Positions 1 through 5,182 of a stretch of 10,793 nt of DNA are shown one piece after another; position 1 is the first letter of the stretch; each line of letters begins with the position of its first letter. The notes beneath the pieces are model-generated. The model was given only the letters and a program-made list of their open reading frames with translations. It was not told the DNA's origin and did no database searches. The position numbers and the translations under genes were made by a program. The stretch spans positions 1-10,793 of the forward strand of contig JAPUIN010000087.1 of NCBI GenBank assembly GCA_027297005.1, written 5' to 3'. Source of the stretch: Acidobacteriota bacterium (GTDB taxonomy: Bacteria > Acidobacteriota > Polarisedimenticolia > Gp22-AA2).

Positions 1-2280
1 ATCGTGGCCGTTCTGGCAGCCTGTCCGGGTATTGCGTGGGGCCGCGTTCGGGACACGGCGCCGCGTGGAGGGGAGGACCCGGTCGAGCCCGGCCGGCAGC
101 CGCCGCTCGGTTTTACCGAAACGGCGTGGGGCGAGTTGCGCCATCTCGAGCGGATGTTCAGTGCCAGCATCGACGGACGACGCATCGCCAGGACTCTCGA
201 TGCGCTGACTGCGGGGGCGCACCGTGCCGGGACGGAAGGCGGGCGGCGTGTCGCGCTCCACGTCCGGAAGGAGATCCAAAACGCCGGGTTCGATGCCGAG
301 CTGGTCACCTATCTTTTCTATAACTCCCATCCCGGCCCACGATCGATCCGATTGATGGAACCGGTGCAGCGCGTCCTTTCCCTGAGCGAGGATCGCGTTC
401 CCGGTGATCGTTTTACCGACACGGCAGAGGACCATCGTGGGTTCGTCGCCTACAGTGGGTCGGGCACGGTGGAGGGGAAGGTCGTCTACGCGGGGCAGGG
501 GAGGAGGAGCGATTTCGAGGCGCTCGACGAGAACGGCATCACGCTTAGGGGGCGCATCGCGCTCATGCGATATTTCGGCGCGGGGGAGGGGGCCAAAGTC
601 ATCCGCGCGCAGAAACGCGGCGCCGTGGGGGTCGTACTGTACGCCGATCCGCTCGAGGACGGGTTCGTTCAAGGGCCGGTCTACCCGGAGGGAAACTGGC
701 GGCCGGAGGGAGCGATCATGCGGAGCTCGATCATCGCCACGCCCTACGGCGGCGATCCACTAAGCCCCGGCTGGGCGTCTGTGGCCGACGCCCGGCGACT
801 CGACCCCACCGGCGTGGAGGGACTGCCACGCATTCCGGTCCTCCCGATCTCATCCCGCGACGCCGCCGTGGTGCTGTCCCACATCGGCGGACCTGACGCC
901 CCGCAGGAGATGCAGGGGGGGATCGTGAGGGACGGTGAGCGCCTGATCTATCGGCTCGGCCCCGGGCCGGCGCGGCTGCGCCTGTCGGTGAGAATGATTA
1001 ATCGGACCGACACGATCCGCAACCTGATCGTCCGGATTCCCGGTGTGGAGGAACCGAACGCGTGGGTTCTGCTCGGCAATCACCACGACGCCTGGATCTA
1101 CGGTGCGGGGGATCCCTCGAGCGGCACCGCCGCCGATCTGGAGGTTCTCCGGGCGCTGGGGGATCTCAAGCGCAGGGGATGGAGGCCGCGGCGCACCCTG
1201 ATCTTTGCCTTCTGGGACGCCGAGGAGATGAATCTGGGCGGTTCGACGGAATGGGCGGAAGAGCACGCGGACGAACTGCGCCGCAAAGGCGTCGCGATGA
1301 TCAACATGGATTCCGCCGTGTTCAACGGAGAGCGGCCTCTGTCCGTCGCCGCCAGTCCGTGCCTCCACCGACTGTTCCGCGAGGTTGCCAGGGACGTCTC
1401 CTCACCAGCCGGTGGGGGGGCCCTTTTCGATCGATGGCTGGAGCTGCAGAACGCGATGCGCGGCTTGAACTCCGTGGACGGGTTCAGCGCCGACTACGAT
1501 CCGAGCGTCCCGTTCGAAGAGCCGTACATCGATCCGATCCCGCTCGGAGATGACCAGACACCGTTCGTCGAATTCCTCGCCCTTCCGGGGAGTGACATGT
1601 CTTACGGAGCCGACTACGGAATGAGCCATTCGATCTACGAGAACAGTGACTGGATGAAGACGATTGTCGACCCCGACTTCAAGCACCATCGGGCGATGGC
1701 GGAATTCCATGGGCGCCTGGGCCTGCGGCTGGCGATGGCTCCGGTGCTGCCGCTCGATCCCGTGGCCACCGCCACCGCCTGGCACGACGGCCTGAGCGCG
1801 CTCGAGCGCCGCGCCGAGGAGAAAGGATTGACGCCGAGAATCTTCCGGACGGTCCGGCGTTCGCTCAAGCGGTTCCGCCTGGCGGCCCGAGATTTTTCCG
1901 CCGCGCGCGACGATGTGCTGAGCCGGGCACCCTGGAGCTCCTCGGGCGCGCCGCCGTTGCTGGTCGCCGTCAATCGCCAGCTCGCGGCGGTCGACCGTTC
2001 CTTTTTTCAGGCGGACGGACTGCCCGGATATCCGCTTTCCCGGAACCTGTGGACCGCCTCGCCCAGGCCCGTGCCGGGGCTGAGCGACTGGAGGTTGCCG
2101 GGGCTGCGGTGGCCGCTGGAGCAGGGGCGCGAGGCGACGCTGGCGAACCAGGTCGAGTTCTACGGTCTCGCTCTTGACGAGGCAACCGCCCATCTGCATC
2201 GTGCCCAGGCGATCTTGGAGACGATCTTGCGGCCGCCTCCGGCCGAGGGAAGTGAAGCGGGGGGGACGCCGGCCATCTGA
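1..2280 (+). CDS. M28 family metallopeptidase, glutamate carboxypeptidase II-like (5' end outside window)
   Basis: Predicted di-zinc exopeptidase of the GCPII/PSMA group, acting outside the cytoplasm on peptides or acylated amino acids. Numbering from the GTG at 4: a PA domain lies at about 150-225, the M28 catalytic core at about 335-590, and a transferrin-receptor-like dimerisation domain at about 610-740, the full family layout at roughly full length. All five zinc ligands align with GCPII: H360 (NHHDAW), D370 (GAGDPSSG), E408 (WDAEE, with E407 as general base), D436 (INMDS) and H542 (MSHSIYE). The GCPII segment GSGND, which helps bind a C-terminal glutamate, is not kept (here LGDDQTPF), so specificity probably differs. 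The frame is open to base 1, and the first residues read VAVLAAC, a good lipobox (LAAC) or the end of a signal peptide with no positive n-region. The true start therefore lies upstream, and GTG at 4 is only the first in-window start codon. Confidence 0.93.
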   Translation: MVAVLAACPGIAWGRVRDTAPRGGEDPVEPGRQPPLGFTETAWGELRHLERMFSASIDGRRIARTLDALTAGAHRAGTEGGRRVALHVRKEIQNAGFDAELVTYLFYNSHPGPRSIRLMEPVQRVLSLSEDRVPGDRFTDTAEDHRGFVAYSGSGTVEGKVVYAGQGRRSDFEALDENGITLRGRIALMRYFGAGEGAKVIRAQKRGAVGVVLYADPLEDGFVQGPVYPEGNWRPEGAIMRSSIIATPYGGDPLSPGWASVADARRLDPTGVEGLPRIPVLPISSRDAAVVLSHIGGPDAPQEMQGGIVRDGERLIYRLGPGPARLRLSVRMINRTDTIRNLIVRIPGVEEPNAWVLLGNHHDAWIYGAGDPSSGTAADLEVLRALGDLKRRGWRPRRTLIFAFWDAEEMNLGGSTEWAEEHADELRRKGVAMINMDSAVFNGERPLSVAASPCLHRLFREVARDVSSPAGGGALFDRWLELQNAMRGLNSVDGFSADYDPSVPFEEPYIDPIPLGDDQTPFVEFLALPGSDMSYGADYGMSHSIYENSDWMKTIVDPDFKHHRAMAEFHGRLGLRLAMAPVLPLDPVATATAWHDGLSALERRAEEKGLTPRIFRTVRRSLKRFRLAARDFSAARDDVLSRAPWSSSGAPPLLVAVNRQLAAVDRSFFQADGLPGYPLSRNLWTASPRPVPGLSDWRLPGLRWPLEQGREATLANQVEFYGLALDEATAHLHRAQAILETILRPPPAEGSEAGGTPAI

Positions 2281-2325
2281 AGTGCCGCCCGTCCCTCATC
2301 GAATGGGAGGGTGGCAAGAGATCGG

Positions 2326-2430
2326 GCCGTCTCACCTTCAAAATGAGACTGATCATATGAGACTCGATGCAATCTCCCTATTGACGGGGTATTTCGTCAG
2401 CGTGGGAGCCCGGAGCCGTCTCATGAGACC
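2326..2430. promoter_or_regulatory. Cluster of GTCTCA/TGAGAC half-sites, putative operator region
   Basis: The 6-mer GTCTCA or its complement TGAGAC occurs five times within 105 bases. GTCTCA (2329-2334) faces TGAGAC (2344-2349) across a 9-base spacer. ATGAGACT is repeated exactly at 2343-2350 and 2357-2364, a 14-bp period. Both half-sites meet head to head at 2418-2429. The 9-mer GCCGTCTCA also recurs (2326-2334 and 2415-2423). Such spacing and symmetry are typical of operators bound by dimeric regulators. Which protein binds is unknown; the AraC-type product encoded 170 bases downstream is one candidate. The pattern is seen directly; the regulatory role is inferred. Confidence 0.5.
2418..2429. 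repeat. Perfect 12-bp palindrome GTCTCATGAGAC
   Basis: A fully self-complementary 12-mer with no spacer, built from the same half-site that appears three more times just upstream. It cannot form a stable hairpin because there is no loop, so a protein-binding site is the more natural reading than a terminator. Confidence 0.7.
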
Positions 2431-2602
2431 CACTGTTGCGCCAGCCGGAACGGAACCGACATGGGCGGAACCCCGCTCCACGACAGGAGAAGCTCCATCA
2501 TGATCGGCAGGTGGAGGGTAGCTCCCTCACATGGCACGCTTCCTGCTCTTGGACACTGGAACGCATTCATTCAGGTAGTGACCGAGTGCGGGGCAGGGGA
2601 AT

Positions 2603-3160
2603 ATGGATCGAGAGATCAGCGAAAAGGGACGGAAAAGGCCGCGTGTCGGTACACGCGTGCATTCCACCACCGGAGCGGCACGATCAAAAACGGCATTGCC
2701 GGATATCGGCAGTCGATCGCACGCGCGATCCGCCTGGAATGAGCGCGGTCGCCTGCTCGCCGTCGAGGGGAAAACGCCGGTGATCGCGGATATTCTCCTC
2801 AAGGCGCGCCTTCTCAATCACGAGGTTTATTCGGTCACGATGGCGGCTCGCAAGGCCGGGGTCAGTGTGCGCCATCTCCATAGAATCTTCATGAAGCACC
2901 TCGGCTACCCCCCGGGGACCGTGATCGATCTGGCGCGGGCGCTCAGCATTTCCGTTGAACTCACAACCACCCGCGATCTGCTGTATGCCATCGCCCGGAG
3001 ACACGGCTTCAGACGTCAGTCCGACATGAATCGTTTCTTCTCGCGGTTCACGGCAATGAGCCCCCGCATTTTCAGGACGCACTCGAAGAAGAATAGTCAG
3101 CTGCCGGCGCGGAAGATTTATTCTCGACCGCGCCCGCCCGAGACTCAGCAGAAATTCTAA
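2603..3160 (+). CDS. AraC-type helix-turn-helix DNA-binding protein, no sensor domain
   Basis: The protein has the double helix-turn-helix of AraC/XylS regulators at about residues 76-158. The first HTH reads AARKAGVSVRHLHRIFMKHLG. The second contains IARRHGF and ends in the family signature RFFSRFTAMSPRIFR, matching the usual GFxxxSxFxRxFxxxxGxxPxxFR. No ligand-binding or receiver domain precedes it. The first ~45 residues are basic and low-complexity with weak codon bias, and a basic tail follows the domain. The ATG at 2603 has AGGGG only three bases upstream. A GTG at 2780 with GAGGGG at 2765-2770 is a good alternative start and would give a 126-residue protein that is almost all HTH. It converges on the aldolase gene with a 25-base gap. 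It probably regulates a nearby gene or itself; the target is unknown. Confidence 0.75.
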   Translation: MDREISEKGRKRPRVGTRVHSTTGAARSKTALPDIGSRSHARSAWNERGRLLAVEGKTPVIADILLKARLLNHEVYSVTMAARKAGVSVRHLHRIFMKHLGYPPGTVIDLARALSISVELTTTRDLLYAIARRHGFRRQSDMNRFFSRFTAMSPRIFRTHSKKNSQLPARKIYSRPRPPETQQKF

Positions 3161-3185
3161 GCGAACAGACTTCCCGCATGCTGAA

Positions 3186-3875
3186 TCATGGCTCCTTATC
3201 GCAAGCGACGGTGGGATCGCTGCGGCAGGCGTCGATCGCCCGCCGCACGCGACGAGCGGCCGCTTCGGCCGATTCGGGAGTGAAGCCAGGCGGGAAGACT
3301 TCGGCGCCGACGCCCACCGCCACGGCACCAGCTTTGAAGTAGGCGGTGAGGTTTTCAGCATCGGGTCCGCTCGTCGGGATGAGGGGAATCTCCGGCAGTG
3401 GCCCGCGGACGGTTTTCAGGAATGCCGGGCCGCCGAGCGGGCCCGAGGGGAAGATCTTGACCGCCCTCGTCCCGTGGCGGTGGGCGGCCAGGATCTCCGT
3501 CGCGGTCGCCGCCCCCGGAATGGCCAGCAGCCCGAGCCGGTCGGCCGCATCGACGATCCGGGGATCGAAGACCGGAGAGAGAACGAACCGACCGCCGGCG
3601 CGCTCCACCGCGCGGACCTGATCGGTCGTGAGGACGGTCCCGCCGCCGACCATGTACCCCTGCCCGGCGGTCTTCGCTTCGCGCGCCAGGAGATCCATCG
3701 CCTCGATCGCTCCCGGTGTCGTCAGGGTCAACTCGACGACCCGAAGCCCACCGCGCCATCCGGCGCGGCAGGCCTCCATGATCTCCTGCCCCGGGCCGAA
3801 GCGGATACAGAGGATCGCCCCATCCGCCAGGATAGCCCGAAACGTGCGGTCGATTATGGCTCTAAGCTCGTTCAT
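3186..3875 (-). CDS. eda: KDPG/KHG aldolase family protein (class I, Schiff-base)
   Basis: A 229-residue cytoplasmic TIM-barrel aldolase of the Eda family, which reversibly cleaves 2-keto-3-deoxy-6-phosphogluconate or 4-hydroxy-2-oxoglutarate to pyruvate plus an aldehyde. The Schiff-base lysine is K140 in VKIFPSG. The catalytic glutamate is E48 in VVELTLTTPGA, and GGGTVL (77-82) is the usual GAGTVL strand. Two departures from E. coli Eda are visible: the position of its R49 is threonine (T52), and the phosphate-site motif PTGG is PTSG (167-170). The substrate may therefore not be KDPG, although T at the first position also occurs in other members of the family. The ATG at 3875 is chosen because family homology begins there; the frame stays open upstream to 4151 without family-like sequence. 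The ribosome binding site is weak. No other sugar-acid gene lies nearby. Confidence 0.85.
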   Translation of the reverse strand: MNELRAIIDRTFRAILADGAILCIRFGPGQEIMEACRAGWRGGLRVVELTLTTPGAIEAMDLLAREAKTAGQGYMVGGGTVLTTDQVRAVERAGGRFVLSPVFDPRIVDAADRLGLLAIPGAATATEILAAHRHGTRAVKIFPSGPLGGPAFLKTVRGPLPEIPLIPTSGPDAENLTAYFKAGAVAVGVGAEVFPPGFTPESAEAAARRVRRAIDACRSDPTVACDKEP

Positions 3876-4075
3876 GGCAAGCCGAGAGGGTATCCGATCC
3901 CCCGCCCGGCGTGAGCGGACTTTATCCCGGTTCGGCGATCGCCACGGCTCCGCCGCGTTGCCCCGAACCGGGCCGGAACCTAGATTCTCCGGACAGACTT
4001 TTTTAAGTTTTAAGATGGAGCGGGACACGCCGCAGGGGCGGTACCGTGCACAGGCTTGGTGGGGGAGGATCAAGA
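3876..4075. promoter_or_regulatory. Divergent intergenic region with AT-rich island
   Basis: This 200-base gap separates two divergent genes, so it must carry promoters for both. The only strongly AT-rich patch is around 3999-4014, where TTTTAAG occurs twice in tandem (4001-4007, 4008-4014) in otherwise GC-rich DNA. It is the likeliest place for a promoter -10 or UP-type element, but no well-spaced -35/-10 pair can be named on either strand. Confidence 0.3.
4062..4068 (+). promoter_or_regulatory. Ribosome binding site deciding the GTG start at 4076
   Basis: GGGGAGG lies seven bases before GTG 4076. It favours that start over the in-frame ATG at 4046, which has no such site and would put ten residues in front of the signal sequence. 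Confidence 0.7.
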
Positions 4076-4933
4076 GTGATACACACCCGCGTGGCCCGGA
4101 CGGGCCTGATCGCGCTGATCGGGCTCGGCATCGCCTGCGCCGACAGAACACCCGCGGCGATCAAAGTGAACGGCCCGACAATGATCGTCAAGAAGATCAG
4201 GATTCCGGTTGGGGCGGTCGTCGTGAACGAGAGCGGCGAAGTGTTGAACGATTTAAGAATATCCTATTCTGTGGCTCCGGCCGAAATCCTGCAGGTCGAA
4301 AAAGACGGGTCGATGCTGTGTCGGATGACAGGTGATGCGACCATTGAGATCTCGGGTGGCGGGCTCGTCACGCAACACCACGTGAAATGCCGGATCCCGA
4401 CGCGGATCGTGATGCCCGAGCGGGATCACCTCCTGCTGGGTGAGGCACCCGTCACCATGGTACCGCGCGTCATGGGTGAGGGGGGGCGACCCCTGACCGA
4501 TGTGCCGGTCACGATGACCTCGTCGGATCCATCGATCCTGAAAACCGAGAACGGGACAGTGATCCCGGTCGCGATCGGGAAAGCCGTTCTGAAGGCCTCA
4601 GTCGGCGGTGTCGTCGCCGTTGCGCCGATCGAGGTGATCGAGAAGGTCGTGGGCGGATCCCTGCGACTCGAAGATGGAAAGTCCCGCTCCTGGACTCTGC
4701 AGGAAGGGACGTTCCGCATCGAGATTGACGTCTTGCCATCCCACGCCGTCGACCATGGCGTGACGGCCTCCTGGGAAGGGTCCAGTTGCGAGACCCAGCC
4801 TGAACAGCAATCACATCGATTCTTGTGCCCCGTGCCCGGGACCGCGACCCTCACCATCACCAACCCGAGCGGCTACGGCCTCGGAGTTCCCGTCACCGGG
4901 AATATGACCGTCTACAGAGTCGCGGGGGACTGA
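4076..4933 (+). CDS. Secreted or lipoprotein-like protein with bacterial Ig-like (Big_2-type) domains
   Basis: A 285-residue exported protein of unknown specific function. The first 21 residues form a signal sequence: a short basic n-region (HTRVAR), a hydrophobic stretch LIALIGLGIA, then C21. GIAC is a marginal lipobox because glycine occupies the -3 position, so lipidation is possible but not certain. The mature part looks all-beta. Its clearest repeat, at roughly 120-185, has the Big_2 pattern of VTMTSSDPSILKTENGTV followed by GKAVLKASVGGVVAVAPIEV; a more diverged copy precedes it at about 29-107 and a third beta-rich region follows. Such domains usually mediate adhesion or act as stalks; no catalytic motif is seen. 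It is divergent from the aldolase gene and convergent with the kinase-lyase gene, so it is probably transcribed alone. Confidence 0.75.
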   Translation: MIHTRVARTGLIALIGLGIACADRTPAAIKVNGPTMIVKKIRIPVGAVVVNESGEVLNDLRISYSVAPAEILQVEKDGSMLCRMTGDATIEISGGGLVTQHHVKCRIPTRIVMPERDHLLLGEAPVTMVPRVMGEGGRPLTDVPVTMTSSDPSILKTENGTVIPVAIGKAVLKASVGGVVAVAPIEVIEKVVGGSLRLEDGKSRSWTLQEGTFRIEIDVLPSHAVDHGVTASWEGSSCETQPEQQSHRFLCPVPGTATLTITNPSGYGLGVPVTGNMTVYRVAGD

Positions 4934-4986
4934 CGGCCGCATTCAGAGAGGGGTGGGGGCGCGTGAAGGCGATGCCCTGACGGTTG

Positions 4987-5009
4987 GGGTGTCGATCCGC
5001 ACCACACCC
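4987..5009. terminator. Possible hairpin between convergent genes
   Basis: GGGTGT (4987-4992) pairs with ACACCC (5004-5009) across an 11-base loop. It sits between two converging transcription units, where a bidirectional terminator is expected. There is no T-run on either side and the stem is only six pairs, so this is weak. Confidence 0.2.
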
Positions 5010-5149
5010 TACTCCTGCGGGGACTCCAGATCGAGCCCGAGGTTCGTGGCGACGGTGAACGCCGCGAGGATGTCGTTGTCGGCCACCTCGAACCCGCTGG
5101 AGTCGCCGGAGAAGCCGGCACGGAAACCGGTGATCAGCGTCCGGCGCAT
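5009..5149 (-). CDS. Small unrecognised coding segment (46 aa) just after the kinase-lyase gene
   Basis: An ATG-to-TAG frame of 46 codons with the base composition of a real gene: by hand count 43 of 46 third positions are G or C, against about 29 at first and 22 at second positions. The product reads like a folded protein end, with GFSGDSSGFEVADNDILAAF near its middle, but I do not recognise a family. No Shine-Dalgarno precedes the ATG. The frame is the same as that of the upstream fusion gene, with the 11 codons between that gene's TAG stop (5183-5185) and this ATG also open. It could be a small gene, a C-terminal extension reached by stop readthrough, or the tail of a gene whose front was lost. 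Function unknown. Confidence 0.45.
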   Translation of the reverse strand: MRRTLITGFRAGFSGDSSGFEVADNDILAAFTVATNLGLDLESPQE

Positions 5150-5182
5150 GTCGAACGATGCATCGGTCCGCGGGGCCGATCC

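Larger units (their letters stand above)
2281..2602. other. Non-coding stretch between peptidase and AraC-type gene
   Basis: These 322 bases hold no reading frame with coding-like codon use; short frames here have no third-position GC bias, unlike the real genes nearby. The left half (2326-2430) contains the GTCTCA/TGAGAC repeat cluster annotated separately. A TTGACG at 2381-2386 resembles a -35 box, but no convincing -10 follows; it is also the left arm of a small TGACG/CGTCA inverted repeat (2382-2399). A weak hairpin GAGGG/CCCTC lies near 2514-2527 with no T-run. No clear intrinsic terminator for the upstream peptidase gene is visible. Confidence 0.6.

Noticed and set aside
1402..2199. Minus-strand open frame of 265 codons inside the M28 peptidase gene
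   Set aside because: Antisense to the C-terminal half of a well-supported peptidase; low-complexity product with no family features.
2329..2349. Intrinsic terminator for the M28 peptidase gene
   Set aside because: The GTCTCA/TGAGAC stem is only six pairs, AT-containing, and not followed by a T-run; its repeats downstream fit an operator better.
2461..2742. Possible small gene before the AraC-type gene
   Set aside because: Codon third positions show no GC bias, the product has no recognisable feature, and it overlaps the start of the better-supported regulator in another frame.
4046..4075. ATG at 4046 as start of the Ig-like protein
   Set aside because: It lacks a ribosome binding site, while GTG 4076 has GGGGAGG seven bases upstream and gives a normal signal sequence.
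3876..4151. N-terminal extension of the aldolase up to 4151
   Set aside because: The added residues are arginine-rich, match nothing in the family and overlap the divergent promoter region and the start of the opposite gene.
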